From: Nonomuraea basaltis
Lineage (GTDB): Bacteria > Actinomycetota > Actinomycetes > Streptosporangiales > Streptosporangiaceae
DNA length: 64,000 nt
Assembly (NCBI RefSeq): GCF_005893125.1
Contig: NZ_VCJS01000026.1
Location: 28,610 to 92,609, forward strand
Direction of reading: 5' to 3'
In this document: positions 40,293 through 49,390 of the stretch, one piece after another
Position numbering within the stretch: the stretch's first letter is position 1
Layout of the letters: each line of letters starts with the position of its first letter
Position numbers and translations under genes: made by a program
The notes under the pieces: generated by a model
What the model saw: only the letters and a program-made list of their open reading frames with translations
What the model was told of the DNA's origin: nothing
Databases searched by the model: none

Positions 40293-42835
40293 CGGCCCGC
40301 CGCCCTGAACGTCCAGCGCCCGGGCGGCACCTCCCACGCGCGCTCCCCGACCGGAGTCGCCGCGTCGGGCACGGACTGCCGGGCCAGGCCCAGGTCCGGC
40401 AGGCGCACCTCCGCCGACGAGCCGGGCGGCACCTCCACCTCCAGCGTGAACTCGCCGTCCCCCCGCGCCCACGACACCTCGGCCCGCCCGTACGGCGTCC
40501 CGGTGCTCGCCCGTACCGACTCCAGGTCGCCGGGTACGGCCGGGTCGATCAGCAGCCTGCGGAACCCGGTCGAGCCGGGTGCCTGGCCGAGGCCGCCGAG
40601 GTTGCGGTAGAACCAGGCGTCGATCGCGCCCAGCATGAAGTGGTTCTGCGAGAGCCCGCGCGTCGGACCGTCCCACGCCTCGGTCAGCGCGGTGGCGCCG
40701 TGCCGTACCTGGTAGCCGTAGCTCGGGTGGCTCGTGGACGTGGCGAACGCCCACAGCGCGTCGTGCTGACCGGCGCGGGCCAGCACCCGGAACAGGGCGG
40801 GCAGCGCGACCTCGCCGACCGTGATGCCGCCGCCCGCGACCGCCTCGGACACCCGGGCCAGCATGGCCGGGGCGAGCTCCTCGGGGACGACGCCCATGTC
40901 GAGCGCCAGGACCTCCGACGCCTGGCTGCTCTCCTTCCCGGGGAAGGCACTGGTGAAGGCGGCGGCGATCCGCTCGGACAGGGCGCGGTAGCGCTTGGCG
41001 TCGTCGTCGCGGCCCAGCACGCCCGCGACCCTGGCCATCGTGGTCGCGGCTCGCCAGTAGCCCCACGTCGAGACCAGCGGGACGGGCGTCGCGGGGTCCA
41101 GGCCGATCCAGTCGCCGAGCCCGTGGCCGAGGATGCCGTCGTCGGCGCGGCCGGTCAGGTAGTCGGTGTAGCGGCACATCGCGTCGTAGTGCGTCTCCAT
41201 CGCGGAGGTGCCGCCGTACCGGCGGTAGAGCTGCCAGGGGATGCGGACGAGTGCGCCGCCCCAGTTGGGGTCGTCCCTGAAGGGGCCCTCGAACACCACG
41301 TACTCGGGCGCGATGTCGGGCACCAGCCCGTCCGGCGTCTGCGCCTCGGCGATGGTGGCCAGCAGCTCCCGGTAGTAGGCGGCCACGTCGTAGGTGTAGG
41401 CGACGACGTCGAAGAGCAGGTGGGCCTGCTCCAGCCAGCCCAGCTTCTCCCGGTGCGGGCAGTCGGTGAGGACGCTGTACATGTTCCCCTGCACCGCGCG
41501 GTCGATGATCGTGTGGACGTCGTTGACCAGGGCGTTCGAGGTCTCGAACGCGCCGACGCGGGCGTTGCCGGCACGCAGCACGAGTGCGGTCACGGCCTCG
41601 GGGCCGACGTGCTCGGGCAGGCCCTGCGCCTCGACGTACCGGAAGCCGTCGTAGCGGAAGCGCGGATGCCAGGTCTGCGGCCCGTCCTCGGTGACGTAGG
41701 TGTTGAAGATCGGGGCGCCCGTGGTGGGCTTCGACTGGATCACGCGGCCGTACGCGTCGAGCTGGTCGCCCGGCAGCAGCCGCAGGTAGTGCCCGGCGGG
41801 CAGGTCGAGGCGCAGCTCGGCCCAGCCGGCGACGACCGTGCCGACGTCGAAGACCGCGGTGCCGTCCGTGGCGAGGCGTCTTTCGACGGCCGGGAGCTCC
41901 TCCACGACCCTGATCGGCGGGCAGGCCCGTGACCTCAGCGTCTCCGTCGTCCCGGGCCGCACGGTGGCGGGGCGCCAGCCCGAGCGGTCCGTGCCGGGGA
42001 GGTCCCAGCCCTCGATGGCGAGGCGGGCGTCGTGGTCCTCGCCGCCGTACCAGTGCGAGCGGGTCGTCGGGCCCTCGATGGCCCGCCAGCCCGCGCCGGT
42101 CACGAACCGGTCCGCCGACCCGTCGGCGTAGCCGACCTCGAGCTGCGCGATCGCGCGGGGCGCGGCCTTGGAGCCGTAGAACTTCATGTAGCGGTCCTGG
42201 TGCGGGAACACGTGGGCGATCCCCGGGCCCAGCTCGATACCCAGCGCGTTCGGGCCGTCGCGCAGCAGCGGCGTCACGTCGTGGGTGGCGTACACGACGC
42301 GCCGGGTGAAGTCCGTGTACGGGGGTTCGAGCACGGTGTCGGTCACCGGCGTGCCGTTGATCGACGCCGCGTAGACGCCGAGCCCGGCGACGTGGAGTCT
42401 GGCCCGGGCTACCGGCTTGGCCAGGGTGAACTCGCCGGCCAGCAGCGGGAGCGGGCGGCCCTCGCCGGCGCGCGGGTTGCCCTCGTCGTACCAGTCGGGG
42501 TGGGTGATCCAGGCGGCCGTCCAGTCGTCCGGGCTCAGTAACCCCAGCTCGAATCGGGCGCTCGGGCTCCAGTCCGACCAGGTGCCGCCGGAGCGGACGC
42601 GTACCTGCCAGTGCGCGGCCGTGCGGCTGGTCAGGGGCCGTCCTGCGTACACCACGCGCTGGTCGGCGCCGTCCACCTCGCCGGTGTCCCACAGGTCGGC
42701 CGCGCCCTCCGCCGAGCCGACCCGCACGTGGTAGCCGGACTGCGCGGGCACCGTCAACTGCCAGCTCAGCGACGGGCGGGTGATCTCGATGCCGAGGGGG
42801 TCGGTCAAGTCGCACGTACGCAGGTTCGTCACCAT
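40289..42835 (-). CDS. GH78 alpha-L-rhamnosidase (first copy)
   Basis: An 848-residue protein with the GH78 layout: N-terminal beta domains (PSLSWQL, HWQVRVRSGGTWSDWSPSA, WTAAWITHP), then an (alpha/alpha)6 catalytic barrel with DCPHREKLGWLEQ, the conserved acid-containing segment, and a C-terminal beta-sandwich (PGSTGFRRLLIDP). It removes terminal alpha-L-rhamnose. No signal peptide is present, so it acts on imported oligosaccharides. It lies 15 bp after the GH29 gene, has a GGAG ribosome site, and overlaps the propeller gene by 4 bp. Confidence 0.93.
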   Translation of the reverse strand: MVTNLRTCDLTDPLGIEITRPSLSWQLTVPAQSGYHVRVGSAEGAADLWDTGEVDGADQRVVYAGRPLTSRTAAHWQVRVRSGGTWSDWSPSARFELGLLSPDDWTAAWITHPDWYDEGNPRAGEGRPLPLLAGEFTLAKPVARARLHVAGLGVYAASINGTPVTDTVLEPPYTDFTRRVVYATHDVTPLLRDGPNALGIELGPGIAHVFPHQDRYMKFYGSKAAPRAIAQLEVGYADGSADRFVTGAGWRAIEGPTTRSHWYGGEDHDARLAIEGWDLPGTDRSGWRPATVRPGTTETLRSRACPPIRVVEELPAVERRLATDGTAVFDVGTVVAGWAELRLDLPAGHYLRLLPGDQLDAYGRVIQSKPTTGAPIFNTYVTEDGPQTWHPRFRYDGFRYVEAQGLPEHVGPEAVTALVLRAGNARVGAFETSNALVNDVHTIIDRAVQGNMYSVLTDCPHREKLGWLEQAHLLFDVVAYTYDVAAYYRELLATIAEAQTPDGLVPDIAPEYVVFEGPFRDDPNWGGALVRIPWQLYRRYGGTSAMETHYDAMCRYTDYLTGRADDGILGHGLGDWIGLDPATPVPLVSTWGYWRAATTMARVAGVLGRDDDAKRYRALSERIAAAFTSAFPGKESSQASEVLALDMGVVPEELAPAMLARVSEAVAGGGITVGEVALPALFRVLARAGQHDALWAFATSTSHPSYGYQVRHGATALTEAWDGPTRGLSQNHFMLGAIDAWFYRNLGGLGQAPGSTGFRRLLIDPAVPGDLESVRASTGTPYGRAEVSWARGDGEFTLEVEVPPGSSAEVRLPDLGLARQSVPDAATPVGERAWEVPPGRWTFRAAGR

Positions 42836-42850
42836 GGCGGGGACTCCAAG

Positions 42851-44365
42851 TCAGGTGATTTTGATCATGTAGGCGGCCTTGGTGGGCGGTTCGGGCGGCA
42901 GGTCCGCGTACAGCGCCTCCGGGGCCGGATGCCAGGAGAGAGGGCCGTATCCGAGCAGCTCGACTGCGGCCGGGCGGCGCTCCAGGAGACCGGCGTCGGT
43001 TCCCATGCTGGTGATCGCGGCGGTCCGGTCGGCGGGCCAGGCGAGCAGCGTGGCGTACAAGGCGTCGCCGCGCCGGGTGAAGCGGATGTCGCCCGGCCGG
43101 TACGCGCGGTCGGCCTCGTTGTAGCCCTCGTAGCCCTTGGTCTGGCCCAGTCCGGTCGCGCCCTCGGCGGCGCGCAGCCAGGGCGTGGTGGCGTACACGC
43201 CCTCGCCGCACACCCGCAGCCAGGCGCCCACCTCGGCCAGCAGGGCGCGGGCGTGGGCGTCGACGGTGCCGTCGGCGTGCTGGGGGATGTTGAGCAGCAG
43301 GCAGCCGTTCTTGCTGACCACGTCGATCAGCGTGTGGATGACCTGGTTCGCGGTCTTGCGCGGGTGGAACATCGGGTCGTCGCCGGCACAGTCGAACCAC
43401 TCCCCGTCGCTGGTGTCGAACTGCCACGGATGCGCCTGGGCGGCGTCGAGCTGACGGCGCTCGCTGTCCAGGACGACCGCCGTGCGGTCGGCGTCCGGCA
43501 CGTCTTTGACGGTGACGATGCCGCCGGTCGGGCAGGTGTTGTAGTAGTGGGCGAGCAGGGCGAGGCCCGCCCTGCTGGGCGGCTCGGACTCGACCACGCT
43601 GCCCGTGTCGAACGGCAGCCGGCCGTCGTCGAGGTAGACGAGGTCGGGGCGGTAGCGGTCCAGCGCCTCCTTGACGCGGGCGTAGAAGAGCTCGGCGACG
43701 TGGGGTGGCGGCTTGGCACCGGGGACGTGCTCCGGCGGGTAGAGGTCGGCCGGGTCGAGGCCCTCCCACCAGGTGCCCTCGCCGTCGCTCGCGCGCAGGG
43801 CGCCGTCGTGCGGCCGGCCGGTCGCCAGGTCCGCGCCGTGGGCGACGTCGAGCCAGCGCCACGTCCAGTTGTGGTGGAAGCTCAGGCCGAACGGCAGCCC
43901 TGCCGCGCGGGCCGCCCGCTCCCACGCGCCGACGATGTCGCGGCGCGGGCCGATGCGGGTCGCGTTCCAGGCGTGCCGGCGGGAGTCCCAGAGGTCGAAG
44001 TTGTCGCAGTGAGTGGCCAGGGCGACGAAGTAGCGGGCGCCGCTGGAGACGTAGAGGTCGATCAGCTCGTCCGGGTCGAAGCGCTCGGCGCGCCAGCGCG
44101 GGAACAGGTCCTTCGCCCCGCCCTCCGGGCCGAAGCAGGCGCGGTGGTGCGCCTGCTGGCGGCCGGCGCGGCGCCGCTCCCACGGCTCGGACCAGGGCTG
44201 CATGCCGTAGAGGTGGCGGGCGTACCAGTCGCCGGAGCGGGCCACGGACTGCGGCCCCCAGTGCGACCAGATGCCGAACTTCGCCTCGGCGAACCACTCC
44301 GGGATGCGATGGGCGCGCAGCGACGCCCAGTCGGGATGGAACTTGCTCACTCCGGTTGGGGGCAT
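42851..44365 (-). CDS. GH29 alpha-L-fucosidase
   Basis: A 504-residue cytoplasmic fucosidase. Family features are KFGIWSHWGPQSVA, GARYFVALATHCDNFDLWDS, and the nucleophile region PDLVYLDDG with D246 as the candidate nucleophile. NGCLLLNIPQHADGTVD also matches the family. It releases alpha-L-fucose, a sugar found in xyloglucan and rhamnogalacturonan II. The ATG follows GGGAGGA. It is the first gene of the minus-strand operon GH29-GH78-propeller-GH28 and has its own LacI-like operator and promoter. Confidence 0.93.
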   Translation of the reverse strand: MPPTGVSKFHPDWASLRAHRIPEWFAEAKFGIWSHWGPQSVARSGDWYARHLYGMQPWSEPWERRRAGRQQAHHRACFGPEGGAKDLFPRWRAERFDPDELIDLYVSSGARYFVALATHCDNFDLWDSRRHAWNATRIGPRRDIVGAWERAARAAGLPFGLSFHHNWTWRWLDVAHGADLATGRPHDGALRASDGEGTWWEGLDPADLYPPEHVPGAKPPPHVAELFYARVKEALDRYRPDLVYLDDGRLPFDTGSVVESEPPSRAGLALLAHYYNTCPTGGIVTVKDVPDADRTAVVLDSERRQLDAAQAHPWQFDTSDGEWFDCAGDDPMFHPRKTANQVIHTLIDVVSKNGCLLLNIPQHADGTVDAHARALLAEVGAWLRVCGEGVYATTPWLRAAEGATGLGQTKGYEGYNEADRAYRPGDIRFTRRGDALYATLLAWPADRTAAITSMGTDAGLLERRPAAVELLGYGPLSWHPAPEALYADLPPEPPTKAAYMIKIT

Positions 44366-44406
44366 TCTCGTCCTCCCGCGTCGCGACGTACGGGTGGCCT
44401 GATCTT

Positions 44407-44451
44407 AAAACGATTTACCGAATAATATATTTATTCAATGCCACATGTCAA
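44407..44451 (-). promoter_or_regulatory. Promoter of the fucosidase operon with LacI-type operator
   Basis: On the minus strand TTGACA (44446-44451) precedes TATTAT (44422-44427, 18-bp spacing; TATATT with 16 bp is an alternative). AAAACGATTT (44407-44416), with the CG centre of LacI/GalR operators, lies about where transcription starts. Confidence 0.65.
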
Positions 44452-44520
44452 TGCCTTCATCGAGGTTTATGGCGGTCCTGTCGTGTGTTCGGCTGGGGCG
44501 CGCCGCGAACTCGGGGATGG

Positions 44521-44557
44521 TGTGAGCGGATAACGCCAGCTAGGGTTAAAACGTTTT
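44521..44557 (+). promoter_or_regulatory. LacI-type operator sites before the beta-galactosidase gene
   Basis: AAAACGTTTT (44548-44557) is a perfect palindrome with a CG centre, 22 bp before the start. At 44521-44534 is TGTGAGCGGATAAC, identical to 14 consecutive bases of the E. coli lac O1 operator, although its outer bases differ. Both fit control by LacI-family proteins; no such gene is in the window. Confidence 0.55.
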
Positions 44558-44579
44558 GTCTGAGCGGAGGGATGTTCGG

Positions 44580-47500
44580 ATGGACGATTTCCACGAGGAC
44601 CCCAGTCCCGGCTCCGGGCGGCGGGCGCCGCGCGCCGACTTCGTCTCCGACGCGGCGCGGCTGTCGCTCAACGGCGGATGGCGCTTCCGGCTGTCCGGTA
44701 CGGCCGAGGGCACCGGACCCGCCCTGCCGGACCCGGGCCTCGACGACACCGGATGGGAGACGATCCGCGTACCGTCGCACTGGGTGCTCGAAGGGCACGA
44801 CCGCCCGCTCTACACCAACACCGCCTACCCGTTCCCCATCGACCCGCCCCGGCTGCCCGACGACAACCCCACCGGCGACTACCGGCTCCGCTTCGACCTG
44901 CCCGCCGGCTGGCCCGACGGCCGGAACGTGCTGCGCTTCCAGGGGGTGGACTCCTGCGGCACCGTGTGGCTGAACGGCGACCTGCTCGGCCACTCGAAGG
45001 GCAGCAGGCTGCCGTTCGAGTTCGACGTGACGGGGCTCGTCCGGGCGCGCGGCAACCTGCTCGCCGTACGCGTGCACCGCTGGTCGTCCGGCAGCTACCT
45101 GGAGGACCAGGACATGTGGTGGCTGCCGGGGATCTTCCGCGACGTGGAGCTGCTGGCCCGGCCGGAGGGCGGCATCGACGACTTCACCGTCCGCGCCTCC
45201 TACGACGCCGCGACCGGCTCCGGTGCCCTCATGGTGACCGCAGACGCCCCCGGCCTGGTCGAGATCCCCGAGCTCGGGCTGGCCGTCCCCACGGGCGAGG
45301 AGGTCACGATCCCGGCCGTCGAGCCGTGGAGCGCCGAGCATCCGCGCCTCTACCGGGGCACCCTCTCGGCGGCCGGTGAGACGATCTTTCTCCCGATCGG
45401 CTTCAGAACCGTCGAGATCGCCGGCGGGCGGCTGCTGATCAACGGGGTGCCGGTGCTGTTCCGCGGCGTCAACCGGCACGAGCACCACCCCGACCGCGGC
45501 CGGGCGCTGGACCGCGAAACCATGATCCGCGACATCGAGTTGATGAAACGGCACAACGTCAACGCCGTCCGCACCGCCCACTACCCGCCGCACCCGGAGT
45601 TCCTGCGGCTGTGCGACGAGTACGGGCTGTGGGTGGTCGACGAATGCGACATCGAGACCCACGGCTTCATCTACGCGGGCTGGGAGGGCAACCCGCCCGC
45701 CGAGCCGATGTGGCGCGACGCCCTCCTCGACCGCGCCCGCCGCATGGTCGAGCGCGACAAGAACCATCCCAGCGTGGTGGTGTGGTCGCTGGGGAACGAG
45801 AGCGGGAGCGGGCAGGCGTTCGGCGACATCGAGCGCTGGATCCGGCGCCGCGACCCCGGCCGGCCGCTCCACTATGAGCGCGATCCGAGCTACAGCCACT
45901 CCGACTTCTACAGCCTGATGTACCCGTCGCTGGACGATCTTGAGCGCATCGGGCAGCGCAAGGAGCGCACACCCGACGGGGTCGTCCCGGAGTCGGCCGA
46001 GGACGTTCGGCGGCGCGGGCTGCCGTTCCTGCTGTGCGAGTACGCCCACGCCATGGGCAACGGGCCGGGGTCGCCGGCCGACTACCAGGCGATCCTGGAG
46101 GCGTACGAGCGGTTTTGCGGGGGGTTCGTGTGGGAGTGGATCGATCACGGTCTGACCGGGTGGGATGAGCTCGGTCGCCGGTACTTCATGCACGGCGGGG
46201 ACGTCGACGCCCGGCCGAACGGGGGCCGGTTCTGCCTGGACGGGCTGCTGTTCCCGGACCGCACGCCGTCGCCTGGGCTGGCGGAGCTGGCCAAGGCGAT
46301 CGAGCCCGTCGGGATCGTGGTGGATGTGGTGGCGGGGGAGGTGGCCGTCACCAACAAGCACGACATGATCGATCTCGGTCACTTGGCGTTTCGGTGGTGG
46401 GTGGAGATCGATGGCGTGCCCGTGGCGGGCGTCGGCGGGTCCGTGGACGTGGAGGGTGGGCCCGCGGGCGGCGCCGGGGTGTTCGTGAGCGGGGGGCCGC
46501 TGCCTGTGCCGCGCTGCGGGGCGCGCGAGACCGTGCGGGTGCCGCTGCCCGCCATGGACATCGCGGCGGAGGGCGAGACCTGGATCACGATCGAGGCCGT
46601 GCTCGCCACCGCCACCCGCTGGGCACCAGCCGGCCACGTGGTCGCCTTCGGCCAGGCTGAACTCGGCCACGGCAGCCACTGCCGCAGCCCTCTGCCGACA
46701 CCGGGACATGACTCGCCGGACATCGCTCCGCCCGCCCTGCCGGCCGGCCCGTCGGGCGGTGTCGTGTCCGGTCGCGCGGAGGATAGGACGACGGCCCGGA
46801 TCGGTGGCTCGCGTGTGGTGTGGCTGGGCGGGGCGGCGTTCGATGGGCGGAGCGGGCGGTTGGTTCGCCTCGAGGATGTGGAGCTGGACGGGCCGGTGCT
46901 GGACGTGTGGCGGGCGCCGATCGAGAACGACCGCGGCCAGGGCGCCAGAAACGCGCTGGCCGCCGACTGGGAGGCCGTCGGGCTCGACCGCTTCCTCCAC
47001 CGCAGCGACGGCATCGAGCGTCCGGACGACCGGACCCTGGTGGTACGCGGCCGCAGCGGCCCGGCGACGCGGACCCTCGGGTTCCGCACCACGTACACCT
47101 GGCACCGGCAGGACGACGGCGCGCTGCACCTGACGATCGAGGCCGACCCCGTCGGCGACTGGCACGACACCGCCTTCGGTCACCTCAGCGTGAGCCCGCC
47201 CCGGATGGGCGCGAGGTTCGCCCTGGCCGGCGGCTACACCGACGTCACGTGGTTCGGCCTCGGCCCCGGCGAGTCGTACGCCGACAGCCGGGCCGCCGCC
47301 CGCGTCGGCCGGTTCGCCCGGCCCATCGACGCGCTCCAGACGCCGTACGTCGTGCCGCAGGAGAACGGCAACCACATCGAGACCCGCCGGCTGGAGGTGT
47401 CGGGCCCGGGACTGGCGACCGTGCGCGTGGACGGAGAGCCGTACGTGGACTTCGCCGCGCGCCGCTGGACGAGCGAGGCCCTGCAGGCCGCCGCCCGCCC

Positions 47501-47654
47501 GCACGACCTGCGCGACTCGGGCAGGGTGTGGCTGAACCTGGACCACGGCCAGCAGGGGATCGGCAGCGCCTCCTGCGGGCCGGCGCTGCCCGGGAGGTAC
47601 CGGCTGGCGGTCCGCCGCTACTCCTGGTCGATGACGCTGGCCGTCGCGGACTGA
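44580..47654 (+). CDS. GH2 beta-galactosidase, LacZ type
   Basis: A 1024-residue enzyme. Domains in order are a sugar-binding jelly roll (SLNGGWRFRL, VPSHWVLEGHDRPLYTN), an Ig-like domain, a TIM barrel, and the C-terminal beta-galactosidase small-chain region. The barrel has RGVNRHEHHPDRGR, acid/base E407 in SLGNESG and nucleophile E487 in LLCEYAHAMGNG. It has no signal peptide. ATG 44580 follows GGAGGG at 8 bp; a TTG eight codons earlier is less likely. It would remove beta-galactose, for example from rhamnogalacturonan side chains. It is divergent from the fucosidase operon with LacI-like sites between. Confidence 0.94.
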   Translation: MDDFHEDPSPGSGRRAPRADFVSDAARLSLNGGWRFRLSGTAEGTGPALPDPGLDDTGWETIRVPSHWVLEGHDRPLYTNTAYPFPIDPPRLPDDNPTGDYRLRFDLPAGWPDGRNVLRFQGVDSCGTVWLNGDLLGHSKGSRLPFEFDVTGLVRARGNLLAVRVHRWSSGSYLEDQDMWWLPGIFRDVELLARPEGGIDDFTVRASYDAATGSGALMVTADAPGLVEIPELGLAVPTGEEVTIPAVEPWSAEHPRLYRGTLSAAGETIFLPIGFRTVEIAGGRLLINGVPVLFRGVNRHEHHPDRGRALDRETMIRDIELMKRHNVNAVRTAHYPPHPEFLRLCDEYGLWVVDECDIETHGFIYAGWEGNPPAEPMWRDALLDRARRMVERDKNHPSVVVWSLGNESGSGQAFGDIERWIRRRDPGRPLHYERDPSYSHSDFYSLMYPSLDDLERIGQRKERTPDGVVPESAEDVRRRGLPFLLCEYAHAMGNGPGSPADYQAILEAYERFCGGFVWEWIDHGLTGWDELGRRYFMHGGDVDARPNGGRFCLDGLLFPDRTPSPGLAELAKAIEPVGIVVDVVAGEVAVTNKHDMIDLGHLAFRWWVEIDGVPVAGVGGSVDVEGGPAGGAGVFVSGGPLPVPRCGARETVRVPLPAMDIAAEGETWITIEAVLATATRWAPAGHVVAFGQAELGHGSHCRSPLPTPGHDSPDIAPPALPAGPSGGVVSGRAEDRTTARIGGSRVVWLGGAAFDGRSGRLVRLEDVELDGPVLDVWRAPIENDRGQGARNALAADWEAVGLDRFLHRSDGIERPDDRTLVVRGRSGPATRTLGFRTTYTWHRQDDGALHLTIEADPVGDWHDTAFGHLSVSPPRMGARFALAGGYTDVTWFGLGPGESYADSRAAARVGRFARPIDALQTPYVVPQENGNHIETRRLEVSGPGLATVRVDGEPYVDFAARRWTSEALQAAARPHDLRDSGRVWLNLDHGQQGIGSASCGPALPGRYRLAVRRYSWSMTLAVAD

Positions 47655-47687
47655 GCCCCTTGGGACGACGGAGAGGATATTGCTCAC

Positions 47688-49340
47688 ATGACACAGTTCG
47701 ACTTCTGCCCGTGGCTGTTCTGGGACCACGCGACCGAGGAGGACCGGCTGGCGCAGGCGTGCCACGTTGCGGAGCTGCGGGCGAGGATGGATCTCGAGGT
47801 CCCGGAGAAGGTGTTCATCTCGCCGCTGGCGGCCGTGTACGCGGATCGGCTGCGGATGGGGGAGCACTGCTACATCGCGGCTCACGCGTACGTCACCGAC
47901 GACGTGGTGATGGGGGATGACTGCACGCTCAACCCGTACTCGGTGGCACGGGGGCGGGTGGTGCTCGGGGACGCCGTACGGGTCGGGGCACACACCTCCC
48001 TGCTCGGCTTCAACCACAGCGCCGCGCCGGACCGCCCGGTCTTCCGCCAGGCGATCACCTCGAAGGGGATCCGCGTCGGGGACGATGTGTGGATCGGGTC
48101 GAACGTCGTCGTGCTGGACGGGGTGACGATCGGCGATCACGCCGTCGTCGGGGCGGGCGCGGTGGTCACCAAGGACGTGCCCGCCTGGGCCATGGTCGCG
48201 GGCAACCCGGCCCGCCAGATCCGCGACCGCCGCACCCCCCGCACCCCCGCCGCTTCGCGCGACGGCGGGCAGGACGTGGCGGGCGGCGACCTGGCGGGGC
48301 TGCTGGCTGACTTCGCCGCCCGTGCCAGGGACCAGGCCGAGGCCGTGCTGAGCCGCTGCTGGACGGGCGAGCGTTACGTGGACCGCCCGGACGCCGAGCC
48401 CACCGTACGCGCCTGGTGCGACGCCGTCGAGATCGCGGACCTGCTGCTCGGCGGACCGCCACCCGTCCCGGCGCGGGAGGAGATCGTCGCCTTCCTGCGG
48501 GACCGGCAGGACCCCGCCACCGGCCTGGTCCCGGAGATCGGCGCGACCGGATCGCCGGCGCTCGACGGGGTCACGGCGTACCACGTGCTCTGCGTCGGCT
48601 ACGCCCTCGACCTGCTCGAAACCCGCTTCCAGCACCCTGTCCACGCCGTCGCCCAGCTCGGCTCGAAGGATCTCATCGCCGCACTCGACGCCCTCGACTG
48701 GAAGCGGCAGGCGTGGGCGTCCGGCTCATGGGTGGACACCGTCGGCACCGGTCTCTATCGCAACCTCGCCGACTTCGGCCTGCACGGCGAGCTCGAAACC
48801 CTGTACGGGTGGCTCCTGACGAGGTGCGCGCCGGCCCACGGGATGTGGGGTGAGCCGGATTCGGACGCGGGGTGGATGCAGGTGGTCAACGGGTTCTACC
48901 GGCTCACGCGGGGGACGTTCGCGCAGTTCGGGATGCCGCTGCCGTACCCCGAGCGGGCCATCGACACCGTGCTCGCCCAGGCCCGCGACCCGCGCTACTT
49001 CCGCCCTGACACCGGGAACGCGTGCAACGTCCTCGACGTCATCCACCCGCTCTGGCTGGCGGGCCGGCAGACGCCGTACCGCCGTGCGGAGGGCGCGGCG
49101 TGGGCCAGGGAGCGGCTCGTCCGCGCGTTGGGCGGCTGGCGCGAGGGGGCGGGGTTCAGCTTCGCCCTGAGCGGGGGGAGCGGCGCGACGCGCACGCCGG
49201 GGCTGCAGGGCACCGAGATGTGGCTGGCCATCATCTGGCTGCTCGCCGACTACCTGGGCGTCTCGGACGCGCTCGGCTACCGCCCGCGCGGCATCCACCG
49301 GCCGCAACCGGCCATCCAGCTCCCCGCCCCGGGCTCCTGA
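47688..49340 (+). CDS. Fusion of hexapeptide acyltransferase and helical-toroid domain
   Basis: A 550-residue protein. Residues ~35-180 form a left-handed beta-helix acyltransferase (CTLNPYSVARGRVVLGDAVR, VWIGSNVVVLDGVTIGDHAV, WAMVAGNPARQI) with H135 in LLGFNHS as likely catalytic histidine. After a short linker (TPRTPAASRDGG) residues ~205-535 are helical with repeats like an (alpha/alpha) toroid: AYHVLCVGYALDLLETRF, WASGSWVDTVGTGLYRNLAD, DAGWMQVVNGFYRL. The combination is new to me. It lies 33 bp after the beta-galactosidase gene and is probably co-transcribed, so it may add or remove acetyl groups on pectic sugars, or be a structural sensor. Confidence 0.7.
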   Translation: MTQFDFCPWLFWDHATEEDRLAQACHVAELRARMDLEVPEKVFISPLAAVYADRLRMGEHCYIAAHAYVTDDVVMGDDCTLNPYSVARGRVVLGDAVRVGAHTSLLGFNHSAAPDRPVFRQAITSKGIRVGDDVWIGSNVVVLDGVTIGDHAVVGAGAVVTKDVPAWAMVAGNPARQIRDRRTPRTPAASRDGGQDVAGGDLAGLLADFAARARDQAEAVLSRCWTGERYVDRPDAEPTVRAWCDAVEIADLLLGGPPPVPAREEIVAFLRDRQDPATGLVPEIGATGSPALDGVTAYHVLCVGYALDLLETRFQHPVHAVAQLGSKDLIAALDALDWKRQAWASGSWVDTVGTGLYRNLADFGLHGELETLYGWLLTRCAPAHGMWGEPDSDAGWMQVVNGFYRLTRGTFAQFGMPLPYPERAIDTVLAQARDPRYFRPDTGNACNVLDVIHPLWLAGRQTPYRRAEGAAWARERLVRALGGWREGAGFSFALSGGSGATRTPGLQGTEMWLAIIWLLADYLGVSDALGYRPRGIHRPQPAIQLPAPGS

Positions 49341-49367
49341 TCCGCCCCGTCACCTGGTGGCGCGGGC

Positions 49368-49387
49368 GCGGCGGCTGTCGCCGCCGC
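49368..49387. terminator. GC-rich hairpin between convergent genes
   Basis: GCGGCGGC-TGTC-GCCGCCGC is a perfect 8-bp stem with a 4-nt loop in the 50 bp between two converging genes. It has no U-tract on either side, common in actinobacteria, and may stop transcription from both directions. Confidence 0.6.
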
Positions 49388-49390
49388 TGG

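Noticed and set aside
44521..44534. lac operator match as cloning-vector contamination
   Set aside because: Flanking bases are native high-GC sequence and differ from vector lac regions; only 14 bases agree.
44457..48644. 1395-codon minus-strand open frame across the GH2 gene
   Set aside because: Low-complexity Arg/Val/Gly/His composition and exact overlap with well-supported GH2 and acyltransferase genes.
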